Source of the DNA: Peptococcaceae bacterium UBA4068
GTDB lineage: Bacteria; Bacillota; Dehalobacteriia; UBA4068
Direction of reading: 5' to 3'
DNA: 64,000 bases
NCBI GenBank assembly: GCA_002382665.1
Contig: DFZA01000016.1
Location: forward strand, 1-64,000
The notes under the pieces: generated by a model
The model's input: the letters and a program-made list of their open reading frames with translations, nothing else
What the model was told of the DNA's origin: nothing
The model's database searches: none
Shown here: one piece after another, positions 16,192-23,141 of the stretch
Layout: each line of letters begins with the position of its first letter
How positions within the stretch are numbered: position 1 is the stretch's first letter
Made by a program: the position numbers and the translations under genes

Positions 16192-16962
16192 TTGCTAAAT
16201 AAAGTGGAGATTTGCGGCGTTAATACATCAAAGCTGCCGGTTCTGTCAGCAGGGAAGATGACAGAGTTATTTAAAGTGGCGCAACAGGGAGATAACTCAG
16301 CCCGAGAAGAATTGATTTCAGGCAATTTACGACTTGTACTCAGCGTTATCCAGCGGTTCAACAACAGAGGCGAAAATGCCGACGATCTGTTTCAGGTCGG
16401 ATGCATTGGCTTAATCAAAGCCATCGATAATTTTGATTTATCACAAAATGTTCGTCTCTCAACTTATGCAGTGCCCATGATCATTGGAGAAATCCGACGC
16501 TATTTGCGTGATAATAACAGTATCAGAGTAAGCCGTTCGCTACGCGATATTGCCTACAAGGCTCTGCAGGCGCGTGATCGATTATCGGTTGAATGCAACA
16601 AGGAACCAACCATTGAACAAATCGCTAAGGCAATAGAATTACCAGTTGAGGATATAGTGTTTGCACTTGATGCGATACAAGATCCTGTATCTCTATTCGA
16701 ACCGATTTATCATGATGGCGGCGACCCGATCTATGTTATGGATCAGATCAAAGATGACAAGAACAGTGAACCTCAATGGTTAGAGTTGGTAAATATCCGC
16801 GAGGGACTATCACGTCTCGGAGAAAGGGAAAAAACAATAATCAATCTTCGCTTCTTTGACGGACGCACGCAAATGGAAGTTGCCGAAGAAATCGGCATCT
16901 CGCAGGCTCAGGTCTCTCGGTTGGAAAAAAGCGCCTTACAACAATTGCGCAAATATATGTAA
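16192..16962 (+). CDS. sigG: forespore sigma factor sigma-G
   Basis: A 256-residue sigma-70-family factor. Its N-terminus, NKVEICGVNTSKLPVLS, is the sigma-G hallmark. Region 2 contains DDLFQVGCIGLIKAIDNFD and LSTYAVPMIIGEIRRYLRD, and region 4 holds the HTH TQMEVAEEIGISQAQVSRLEKSAL. It directs the late forespore programme. The TTG start at 16192 is chosen because GGAGG lies 8 nt upstream and the resulting N-terminus matches the family. It is followed after 18 nt by spoIIR, so both are probably made from the same sigma-F-type promoter. Confidence 0.96.
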   Translation: MLNKVEICGVNTSKLPVLSAGKMTELFKVAQQGDNSAREELISGNLRLVLSVIQRFNNRGENADDLFQVGCIGLIKAIDNFDLSQNVRLSTYAVPMIIGEIRRYLRDNNSIRVSRSLRDIAYKALQARDRLSVECNKEPTIEQIAKAIELPVEDIVFALDAIQDPVSLFEPIYHDGGDPIYVMDQIKDDKNSEPQWLELVNIREGLSRLGEREKTIINLRFFDGRTQMEVAEEIGISQAQVSRLEKSALQQLRKYM

Positions 16963-16980
16963 TTATATTAGGAGTAAAAA

Positions 16981-17565
16981 ATGAAAAATATATTAAAGTC
17001 CAGAACTTTTATCGCAGTTCTTTTAGCAATAATAGCTATCGTTGGTATCGGTTATTATCAGCAGGCCAACGCGGTATCGCTTGAAGTTGGTAATTCACCG
17101 TTACGTCTACACATTCGCGCCAATAGCGATAGCGCATTAGACCAAAGTCTAAAATTAAAGATCAGAGACAAAGTAATAGTGATGCTTGCCGATTCCTTAG
17201 CCGAAGCAAAAAATAAAGAAGAAGCTATGGCTATTGTCGAAAAGAAATTACCGCAGATTGAAGAATTAGCAAATCAGGTGTTGGCAGAACAGGTGGGTTA
17301 TAAATCCAAGGCTTGTCTCACTAACGAACAGTTTCCCACAATTAATTACGATGGCACAGTTTTAGACGCCGGCTATTATGACTCATTAACCATTACCTTA
17401 GGAGCCGGCGCCGGGCATAACTGGTGGTGCGTGCTGTTTCCACCGCTGTGTTTTGTGGATATAGCAAGTGAAACCGAAGCAGTGGACGCTATGGCTACTG
17501 AAAATAATTCTCAACCTACTGTCGAAGTCCACAGCAAATTAGCTGATTGGTTTTCAAAACACTAA
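16981..17565 (+). CDS. spoIIR: stage II sporulation protein R
   Basis: A 194-residue secreted forespore signalling protein. It has an N-terminal hydrophobic signal/anchor (about residues 8-30), the conserved RLHIRANSDS near residue 42, and the SpoIIR signature GHNWWCVLFPPLCFVD. SpoIIR crosses into the intermembrane space and triggers SpoIIGA to process pro-sigma-E in the mother cell. Being directly behind sigG in a sigma-F-type operon places the intercompartmental signal and the next forespore sigma under one switch. In Bacillus the two genes are separate loci. The short C-terminal tail is typical. Confidence 0.95.
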   Translation: MKNILKSRTFIAVLLAIIAIVGIGYYQQANAVSLEVGNSPLRLHIRANSDSALDQSLKLKIRDKVIVMLADSLAEAKNKEEAMAIVEKKLPQIEELANQVLAEQVGYKSKACLTNEQFPTINYDGTVLDAGYYDSLTITLGAGAGHNWWCVLFPPLCFVDIASETEAVDAMATENNSQPTVEVHSKLADWFSKH

Positions 17566-17579
17566 AATGTCCGAAGCGT

Positions 17580-17903
17580 CTAATAATCATCCTCCCATTC
17601 GGAAAGCAGAGCATCATAATCCTCTTCACGATAACGCCGTTTTTCAGTATCTCGCTGAACCGGCGTTATTTTTTCCATTTCAATCAATATCACATCAACG
17701 CCTATTTTTTGAATTTGCGGCCACATTACATTAATATCTTCGGCTCGAGAAAGCAACCCAATTATCCGATTTTCAGACGGTAATATTAAAGCATCAATTC
17801 TGCCTTCTCTTAAATTCAATTCAATATCCCGAATAAGTCCTAATCTTTTGCCGTCAATATTATTGATTATATCTTTATGACGTAAATCAGAAATTCGTAA
17901 CAT
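17580..17903 (-). CDS. YlmC/YmxH family sporulation protein (PRC-barrel)
   Basis: A 107-residue PRC-barrel protein. It begins MLRISDLRHKDIINNIDGKRLG, has RDIELNLREGRIDALILP (the PRC-barrel beta core) and GLLSRAEDINVMWPQIQKIGVDVILIE, and ends with an acidic tail. This is the YlmC/YmxH family annotated as sporulation-associated, with no defined biochemical role. The ATG at 17903 is preferred over the upstream start at 17921 because GAGGTGAT lies directly before it. It converges on spoIIR, with only 14 nt between the stops. Confidence 0.88.
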   Translation of the reverse strand: MLRISDLRHKDIINNIDGKRLGLIRDIELNLREGRIDALILPSENRIIGLLSRAEDINVMWPQIQKIGVDVILIEMEKITPVQRDTEKRRYREEDYDALLSEWEDDY

Positions 17904-17980
17904 TTTTATCACCTCTGGCAAAATATATGCTGTAAATCATTTAATAATCAATATTATTACTGGTTTTTTTATCAAAATGC

Positions 17981-18010
17981 TTGTCAAAACTATATATGGT
18001 ATAGTAATAT
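17981..18010 (+). promoter_or_regulatory. possible nrdR promoter
   Basis: TTGTCA at 17981 and TAATAT at 18005 with 18-bp spacing, 42 bp before the nrdR start. The match is moderate. Confidence 0.45.
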
Positions 18011-18051
18011 TATACATATACAGGATGTCTTTCAAATTAGGAGGTATCGCC

Positions 18052-18522
18052 ATGCAATGTATATATTGTGGCTATTTCGACTCCAAAGTTTTAGACTCCC
18101 GGCCAGTTGATGATGGCAAAAGCATTCGCCGCCGACGTGAATGTTTGCAATGCGGGAAACGGTTTACGACATATGAACGGGTTGAAGAGACACCGCTGAT
18201 AGTTGTAAAAAACGATAACAGGCGTGAATTATTTGATCCCAATAAAATACTCAATGGTTTGATCAAAGCCTGCGATAAACGTAAAGTACCCATCAGAGTT
18301 TTAGAACAGATCGTCGATGATATTGAGCGTGAACTGCGTAATAATCTGGAACGTGAAGTTTATTCCAAAGAGATAGGCGAATTGGTTATGAAACATTTAC
18401 GCGAAGTGGATCAGGTAGCTTATGTCAGATTTGCTTCTGTATATCGCAATTTTGAGGATATTTCAACTTTTGCCAAAGAGATCAAAGCCCTGCAGCAGGA
18501 AGTAAAAACGCATAAAGAATAA
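18052..18522 (+). CDS. nrdR: transcriptional repressor NrdR
   Basis: A 156-residue regulator of ribonucleotide reductase genes. The N-terminal zinc ribbon CIYCGYFDSKVLDSRPV...CLQCGKRFTTYERVE (four Cys) binds NrdR boxes. The ATP-cone domain (from about residue 49, PLIVVKNDNRRELFDPNKI) senses ATP and dATP. The ATG at 18052 follows a TAGGAGG site, and upstream in-frame codons lack one. No ribonucleotide reductase gene is in the window, so its targets are elsewhere. Confidence 0.96.
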   Translation: MQCIYCGYFDSKVLDSRPVDDGKSIRRRRECLQCGKRFTTYERVEETPLIVVKNDNRRELFDPNKILNGLIKACDKRKVPIRVLEQIVDDIERELRNNLEREVYSKEIGELVMKHLREVDQVAYVRFASVYRNFEDISTFAKEIKALQQEVKTHKE

Positions 18523-18583
18523 TATAATAGATTTAATTGCTTATGTTTATTTGCATCTGATATGATCAGGGAGGTGAGCATAA

Positions 18584-18781
18584 ATGATAACACTTAACGA
18601 CGAGCCATACGATTGCGAGGAAAATACTAGCATACAGGCAATTATCGAAGATAAAAAATTTTCCTATCCAAATATATTGGTTGCTCTCAACGGATTGGTA
18701 GTCGAACAATTTCTATGGCGGGAAAAGAAAGTAAAAAACGGCGACAAATTAGTAATTGTCGACCTCCATCACGGTGGTTGA
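18584..18781 (+). CDS. ThiS/MoaD-like sulfur carrier protein 1
   Basis: A 65-residue ubiquitin-fold protein ending in Gly-Gly, the C-terminus that is adenylated and thiocarboxylated in ThiS and MoaD. Visible features are MITLNDEPYDCEENTSIQAI, the hydrophobic core ILVALNGLVVE and the GDKLVIVDLHHGG end. GGGAGGTGAG precedes the ATG. A close relative lies on the other side of the ferredoxin-AOR pair, so it probably serves the pterin cofactor or another sulfur step needed by AOR rather than thiamin. No ThiG, ThiF/MoeB or MoaE gene is nearby. Its own terminator separates it from the ferredoxin gene. Confidence 0.85.
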   Translation: MITLNDEPYDCEENTSIQAIIEDKKFSYPNILVALNGLVVEQFLWREKKVKNGDKLVIVDLHHGG

Positions 18782-18798
18782 TTTAATAAAAACATGTT

Positions 18799-18832
18799 AA
18801 AATCCGTCGAAAGATCGACGGATTTTATTATT
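18799..18832 (+). terminator. terminator after the first ThiS-like gene
   Basis: AAAATCCGTCGA pairs perfectly with TCGACGGATTTT around an AAGA loop; a T-rich tract follows. Confidence 0.85.
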
Positions 18833-18880
18833 ATAACCTCAATAAATGAATTGTTGTCCTGACTAATTAAGTTGTTATAC

Positions 18881-18909
18881 TTGTCGAATGTTGATTATTA
18901 TACTATAAT
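18881..18909 (+). promoter_or_regulatory. promoter of the ferredoxin-AOR operon with a Spo0A-box-like -35
   Basis: TTGTCG at 18881-18886 and TATAAT at 18904-18909, 17-bp spacing. The -35 is embedded in TTGTCGAA (18881-18888), which matches the Spo0A box core TGTCGAA exactly. Whether Spo0A binds here is inference. Confidence 0.65.
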
Positions 18910-18952
18910 ATAAAATTAAGTGCTGATTAATAGGGATTAAGGGAGTTTTGTT

Positions 18953-19348
18953 GTGAGAAAGCTCATAGTAGATTATAGCCTTTGTAATGGCTGTGGCCGT
19001 TGTGAAATTGTCTGTTCCAAGGCTTTTTTTAAAGAAGAAAATAGGGAGAAGAGCGCTATTCGTATTTTTTCCAATCAATATGGCGGATATCACGGGCAAT
19101 ATAGATTAGCAGTATGCGATCAATGCGGAGTATGCGCAAAAATGTGTACGCCTATGGCCTTATATGTTGATGACAACGGTGTTTGGAAGATAGATAAAAA
19201 TAAATGCGTAGGCTGCTTGATATGCATCGGCGAATGTGATAGAGGTCTGATATATTACCATGACGATCTGCCGACACCATTTAAATGCATCGCCTGCGGC
19301 TTATGTGTCCGCGCTTGTCCTACAGGCGCGCTGAGATTATCAGAGTAG
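18953..19348 (+). CDS. polyferredoxin with four [4Fe-4S] clusters, AOR partner
   Basis: A 131-residue electron-transfer protein with four complete CxxCxxCxxxC motifs: CNGCGRCEIVC, CDQCGVCAKMC, CVGCLICIGEC and CIACGLCVRAC. Sixteen cysteines are enough for four [4Fe-4S] clusters. This resembles the HycB/YdhY-like electron subunits encoded beside AOR-family enzymes. It would carry electrons between the tungsten/molybdenum enzyme and the cell's ferredoxin or quinone pool. There is no signal peptide, so it is cytoplasmic. The GTG start at 18953 has a GGGAG site. The AOR gene starts 32 nt after its stop. Confidence 0.92.
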   Translation: MRKLIVDYSLCNGCGRCEIVCSKAFFKEENREKSAIRIFSNQYGGYHGQYRLAVCDQCGVCAKMCTPMALYVDDNGVWKIDKNKCVGCLICIGECDRGLIYYHDDLPTPFKCIACGLCVRACPTGALRLSE

Positions 19349-19380
19349 AACAATATTTTTTAAAAGAAAGAGGGAAGTTA

Positions 19381-21576
19381 GTGAATAGCGAATCCCAATT
19401 GCTTGCTTCGCAACACCAACTGTTAACAGAATATAGATATAAACATAATCCTATTTATAGGGGATATAACAACCGTTTGTTATATATTGATTTAGACAGC
19501 ATGACTGTTAAAGAGAAGCAAATAACGCCAGAAATCAAAGAAAAGTTTACCGGTGGCCGCGGGTTTGGTCTTTATTATCTTTGGCAGGCAGTAACACCGC
19601 AAACCAAGTGGAATGATCCTGAAAATGAAATTGTTATAGCGCACGGCCCTCTCTCCGGTATTACACAGTATCCCGGCGCAGGCAAATCATTGGTATGCGC
19701 TCTTTCACCTTTAACGCATTTACCGATTGATAGTAACGTTGGCGGGTATTTTGGCCCTTTTCTCAAATTTTCCGGATTCGATGCCTTGGAACTGCAAGGT
19801 AAGGCAGACAATGATGTGATCATTTTTATTGATGGCAATGAGCATGAAATTCGCATTGAAACAGCGCCGAGTGAGGCAATCGATAGCCATATTTTGGTTG
19901 AACAACTCAGTGACATGTATGCCAATAATGACGATGACAAGTCAAGTATTGCCATAGTCTGTTCCGGAACCGCCGCAGAAAATTGCAACATCGGTATGCT
20001 CAACTTCTCGTTCTGGGATAAAAGGCGTGGTTGTGCACGGCTTAAGCAGGCGGGCAGGGGAGGTATCGGCCGGGTTTTCAGGGATAAGCATATCAAAGCT
20101 ATTGTTTGCCGATATCGAGGTGTAAACGGCGATATCAATAACCCCGCAGAGAAAAGGCTGATTAATACCGCAGGTATTAGGCTGCATAAAGAAGTTGCTA
20201 ATTCTGACCATCTGCAAAATAATATGCGTAAAATCGGTACAGCCAATATTATTGAGGTCATGGATCAATACGATCTGTTGCCGTGTTACAATTATCAATT
20301 CGGTTCTGATCCCCAGACAGAAAAGATTACTTCCCAGGTTTTCATAGATAATTATGTGACTCAAGGCGTACCTGACGGCTGCTGGTATGGCTGTTCTCTT
20401 TCCTGTGCCAAGGCCGTTAACAATTTTTTACTGCGCACAGGACCTTATAAAGGCCAACGGGTTTGCGTTGACGGCCCAGAATACGAAAACGCAGCCGGAT
20501 TAGGTGCCAATACCGGCACCTTTGACCCCGACTGGATATTAGAAGCAAATTTCTATTGCGATACTTATGGACTTGATACAATTTCCATGGGCACAATGAC
20601 GGCTTTTGCCATGGAATGTTTTGATCGCGGCATAATCACGCTAGAGCATACCGGCGGCCTTGATTTATCATGGGGTAATGGTGAGTCTCTTTGTGAATTG
20701 ATGCATCAGATGTCCCGAGGTGAGGGCTTTGGTATAATTGTGGGGCGCGGCGTCAGAGAGATGAAAAAAATATTTGTTGAAGAATATGGCGCGGATAAAA
20801 ATTTCCTAGAAGATATCGGTATGGAACAAAAAGGCTTGGAGTATTCAGAGTATCTGATGAAAGAGTCTTTAGCGCAGCAAGGAGGTTATGCTCTTTGTAA
20901 CAAGGGTCCTCAACATGATGAGGCCTGGCTGATATTCATGGATATTGTTAATAACCAGATGCCGACTTTTGAAGATAAAGCCGAAGCTCTATATTATTTT
21001 CCGTTGTTTAGAACCTGGTTCGGTTTATTAGGCATGTGTAAGCTGCCCTGGAATGATATTACCCCTGCTGATAATAAATATTCCGACGATCCTGCCAAAG
21101 TGCCGGGACATGTACGCAATTACTGTCAAGTTTTTGAAGGCGTAACCGGTAAATCAATTGCTGAAAATGACATACTTAAAATGAGCGATCGTGTATATAC
21201 CTTTCAGCGCGTTTTCATTCTCAGAATGGGCAGCGGCCAGCGTTGCCATGATAAGCCCCCCTATCGCTCATTAGGCCCGGTGACAAAAGAAGAATATCTG
21301 TCGCGTGAAAATAGATATGATAAGCAACTTAAAGAAAAAACAGGGATTGATCCCGTCGCCAAAAGCGTTGAAGAAAAAATAGCAATTCTGCGTATTTGGC
21401 GGGAACAGCAATTCGAAACGCTTGTTGATGCGGTATACAAGCGCCGCGGCTGGACGCCAAACGGCATACCCAAATTGCAGAAACTGGAGGAGTTGGGTAT
21501 TGACTTTCCCGAAGTAGTTGCGGTAGTAAAACCATATTTGCAAGCGGAAGGCTTTTGGCCTGATTATGCAGAATAA
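19381..21576 (+). CDS. aldehyde:ferredoxin oxidoreductase family protein (W/Mo-bis-pterin)
   Basis: A 731-residue enzyme with the AOR N-terminal pterin-binding domain (YIDLDSMTVKEKQITPEI, KFTGGRGFGLYYLW, EIVIAHGPLSGI, GGYFGPFLKFSGFDALELQG). Cluster cysteines are visible in C334-WYG-C338-SLS-C342, and the fourth is probably C553 in LGMCKLPW. The CX3CX3C spacing differs from the CX2CX3C of classical AOR. The family oxidises aldehydes to acids or reduces carboxylic acids, passing electrons to ferredoxin; other members act on aromatic acyl-CoA. The substrate cannot be told here. The GTG at 19381 with AGAGGGAAG before it is preferred, since an earlier frame start would overlap the ferredoxin gene. 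Confidence 0.9.
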   Translation: MNSESQLLASQHQLLTEYRYKHNPIYRGYNNRLLYIDLDSMTVKEKQITPEIKEKFTGGRGFGLYYLWQAVTPQTKWNDPENEIVIAHGPLSGITQYPGAGKSLVCALSPLTHLPIDSNVGGYFGPFLKFSGFDALELQGKADNDVIIFIDGNEHEIRIETAPSEAIDSHILVEQLSDMYANNDDDKSSIAIVCSGTAAENCNIGMLNFSFWDKRRGCARLKQAGRGGIGRVFRDKHIKAIVCRYRGVNGDINNPAEKRLINTAGIRLHKEVANSDHLQNNMRKIGTANIIEVMDQYDLLPCYNYQFGSDPQTEKITSQVFIDNYVTQGVPDGCWYGCSLSCAKAVNNFLLRTGPYKGQRVCVDGPEYENAAGLGANTGTFDPDWILEANFYCDTYGLDTISMGTMTAFAMECFDRGIITLEHTGGLDLSWGNGESLCELMHQMSRGEGFGIIVGRGVREMKKIFVEEYGADKNFLEDIGMEQKGLEYSEYLMKESLAQQGGYALCNKGPQHDEAWLIFMDIVNNQMPTFEDKAEALYYFPLFRTWFGLLGMCKLPWNDITPADNKYSDDPAKVPGHVRNYCQVFEGVTGKSIAENDILKMSDRVYTFQRVFILRMGSGQRCHDKPPYRSLGPVTKEEYLSRENRYDKQLKEKTGIDPVAKSVEEKIAILRIWREQQFETLVDAVYKRRGWTPNGIPKLQKLEELGIDFPEVVAVVKPYLQAEGFWPDYAE

Positions 21577-21600
21577 TATCTGATAAGAGGTAAAAGCAAA

Positions 21601-21798
21601 ATGATAATACTCAATAATGATAAATATCAATGTAAAGAAAATTCCACTATCCAAAAAATTATTGACGAAAATAATTTTGTATATAAGCTGCTGGTTGTTA
21701 AGCTAAACGGAGAAGTTATTGAGGATTATTTATGGCAGCAGACAACTGTTAGCGAAGGCGATGACTTACAAATACTTCATTTATTTGGTGGTGGATAA
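21601..21798 (+). CDS. ThiS/MoaD-like sulfur carrier protein 2
   Basis: A 65-residue paralogue of the protein at 18584. It has the same opening pattern (MIxLNxxxYxCxENxxIQxII), the same core LVVKLNGEVIEDYLW and the Gly-Gly-Gly C-terminus needed for thiocarboxylation. AGAGGTAAAAGC precedes its start, 24 nt after AOR, so it is in the ferredoxin-AOR operon. Two such proteins flanking one AOR suggest dedicated sulfur donors for its cofactor, perhaps with different partners. The partner enzymes are not visible in the window. Confidence 0.85.
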   Translation: MIILNNDKYQCKENSTIQKIIDENNFVYKLLVVKLNGEVIEDYLWQQTTVSEGDDLQILHLFGGG

Positions 21799-21852
21799 TT
21801 AGAAACATGTGAAATTCCTCTAGACCTATTCACTAAATAGAGTTTTATTTAT

Positions 21853-21892
21853 AAAAATACTGTAATCATCATTCAAGATTACAGCATTTTTG
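21853..21892 (+). terminator. terminator of the ferredoxin-AOR-ThiS operon
   Basis: AAAAATACTGTAATC pairs with GATTACAGCATTTTT with a single A-C mismatch. It could act on both strands, ending the NTF2-like gene as well. Confidence 0.75.
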
Positions 21893-21972
21893 TGTCATTT
21901 GCTCAATTTAGATGTAGGTTCTAATTATGCTCATTATGCACAATTTAGCTTGCCAGCAAAAAACAGACATGT

Positions 21973-22392
21973 TTAAAACCACATCGTTTCTTCATCTCTA
22001 AATTGTGGGTTCAAACTATTTTGATATGGGTCATAGTTATTGATATTGCATCCAAATTCTTTTAAGAAGCGGATTTTACCATACACTGTCCATTCAATAA
22101 TGGAAACGCCATCAAAGGCTTCAACCTTTCCATCATTCATAGTGTTCTTGAAATACCACTCAACTATTGTTTGATTTCCTTTATGAAAGAACTGCTTAAT
22201 GTCCCACGCAAGTACATTTCCACGGGTATTCCATTCGGTAAACCAATGCTTGATTTTATCAGTGCCTTTATATTTTGGTCCCCAACTTTCAATGTAAACT
22301 GCATCATTAGTGAAAATGTCTGCAATTCCTAAATCCTGCTTTTTTAACCACATATCAAACCAAAGACCAATAGTTTTTTCTTTATTTTCCAT
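21973..22392 (-). CDS. SnoaL/NTF2-like domain protein
   Basis: A 139-residue protein with the cone-shaped NTF2/SnoaL-like pattern. An N-terminal helix pair (IGLWFDMWLKKQDLGIADIFTNDAVYIESWGPKYKGTDKIKHWFTEW) is followed by strands (WDIKQFFHKGNQTIVEWYFKN) and DGVSIIEWTVYGKIRFLKEFG. Family members range from polyketide cyclases to isomerases and simple binding proteins, so the reaction is unknown. A GAGGAAAGG site lies upstream of the ATG. It is a lone gene between the AOR operon terminator and tRNA-Arg. Confidence 0.8.
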   Translation of the reverse strand: MENKEKTIGLWFDMWLKKQDLGIADIFTNDAVYIESWGPKYKGTDKIKHWFTEWNTRGNVLAWDIKQFFHKGNQTIVEWYFKNTMNDGKVEAFDGVSIIEWTVYGKIRFLKEFGCNINNYDPYQNSLNPQFRDEETMWF

Positions 22393-22429
22393 AGTAATCC
22401 TTTCCTCATCGTCCTGTTATGAGTATACT

Positions 22430-22471
22430 ACAAAGACAAAAGGATTCAAACCTTAAGGGTTCGAATCCTTC
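22430..22471 (-). terminator. terminator of tRNA-Arg(CCT)
   Basis: On the minus strand AAGGATTCGAACC pairs with GGTTTGAATCCTT with one mismatch and is followed by TTTTGTCTTT. The stem resembles a copy of a tRNA T arm. Confidence 0.7.
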
Positions 22472-22488
22472 CATTATCTTTATAAAAG

Positions 22489-22565
22489 TGGCGTCCCCGA
22501 CACGATTTGAACGTGCGACCTGTCGCTTAGGAGGCGACCGCTCTATCCTACTGAGCTACGAGGAC
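22489..22565 (-). tRNA. tRNA-Arg (anticodon CCT)
   Basis: A 77-nt cloverleaf on the minus strand. Acceptor GTCCTCG/CGGGGAC, discriminator G, encoded CCA, anticodon stem GTCGC/GCGAC with loop CTCCTAA giving CCT, which reads the rare AGG codon. T loop TTCAAAT. Confidence 0.95.
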
Positions 22566-22600
22566 ATGAATTTATAGCTTAATATAAAGACAACAGTTGT

Positions 22601-22629
22601 ATTTTATCTTTTTTTACGTAAAGAGTCAA
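22601..22629 (-). promoter_or_regulatory. promoter of tRNA-Arg(CCT)
   Basis: Reading the minus strand, TTGACT (22624-22629) and TAAAAT (22601-22606), 17-bp spacing, 36 bp before the mature tRNA 5' end. Confidence 0.7.
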
Positions 22630-22670
22630 GCAGTCGAAATAATGATTAATTTATGGAAATTACTGGACAT

Positions 22671-22690
22671 AATATCAAAACTTTGATATT
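22671..22690 (+). promoter_or_regulatory. 20-bp palindrome upstream of an XRE regulator
   Basis: AATATCAAAACTTTGATATT has perfect 9-bp arms around a 2-nt centre, 33 bp before the regulator start codon. It is a likely operator for autoregulation. Confidence 0.55.
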
Positions 22691-22722
22691 ATAAATTTAG
22701 TGATAAGGTAGGTGATGTTGTT

Positions 22723-23097
22723 ATGAAAGAAAATACAAATGCTCCGATTGATATTGGCGAACATATTAAATCAATGCGTAAACAACGTGGCTTAAAACAA
22801 AGTGACTTAGCTGAACTGGCCAATATGTCTCAAAGCGCCATCAGTTATATCGAAAGCGGTGAAAAAAGCCCTAATATTGACAGTGTTATTTTGATTGCCA
22901 ATGCTTTGGAAGTAACTGTTGCGGAGCTGTTTGAGACAAATGATTTGTTAGAAAATGAAGTCCAAGATATCGATATTGAGGAATTCCTTAAAAACGATAA
23001 TATTATTTTAGGCGGTCAACCTATATCATCTGCCGATAAAACATATATCTTAAACTTGTTAAATTTATTGAAGAGAAAACACACTGTAAGAAAATAG
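22723..23097 (+). CDS. XRE-family transcriptional regulator
   Basis: A 124-residue regulator with one HTH (about residues 14-70: IKSMRKQRGLKQSDLAELANMSQSAISYIESGEKSPNIDSVILIANALEVTVAELF), then an acidic linker and a C-terminal helix, PISSADKTYILNLLNLLKRK. This is the layout of SinR-like or Clr-like single-domain regulators with a short oligomerisation tail. A perfect palindrome lies just upstream. It precedes the class V aminotransferase gene by 44 nt on the same strand and may control or be co-transcribed with it. The signal is unknown. Confidence 0.88.
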   Translation: MKENTNAPIDIGEHIKSMRKQRGLKQSDLAELANMSQSAISYIESGEKSPNIDSVILIANALEVTVAELFETNDLLENEVQDIDIEEFLKNDNIILGGQPISSADKTYILNLLNLLKRKHTVRK

Positions 23098-23141
23098 CTA
23101 TCGATTATATCAAAAAAAAGATATCTTAGGGAGATGTAAAA

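Noticed and set aside
18537..18566. Promoter for the first ThiS-like gene (TTGCTT, 18 bp, TATGAT)
   Set aside because: Its start point would fall on the ribosome-binding site, leaving almost no leader; too weak to annotate.
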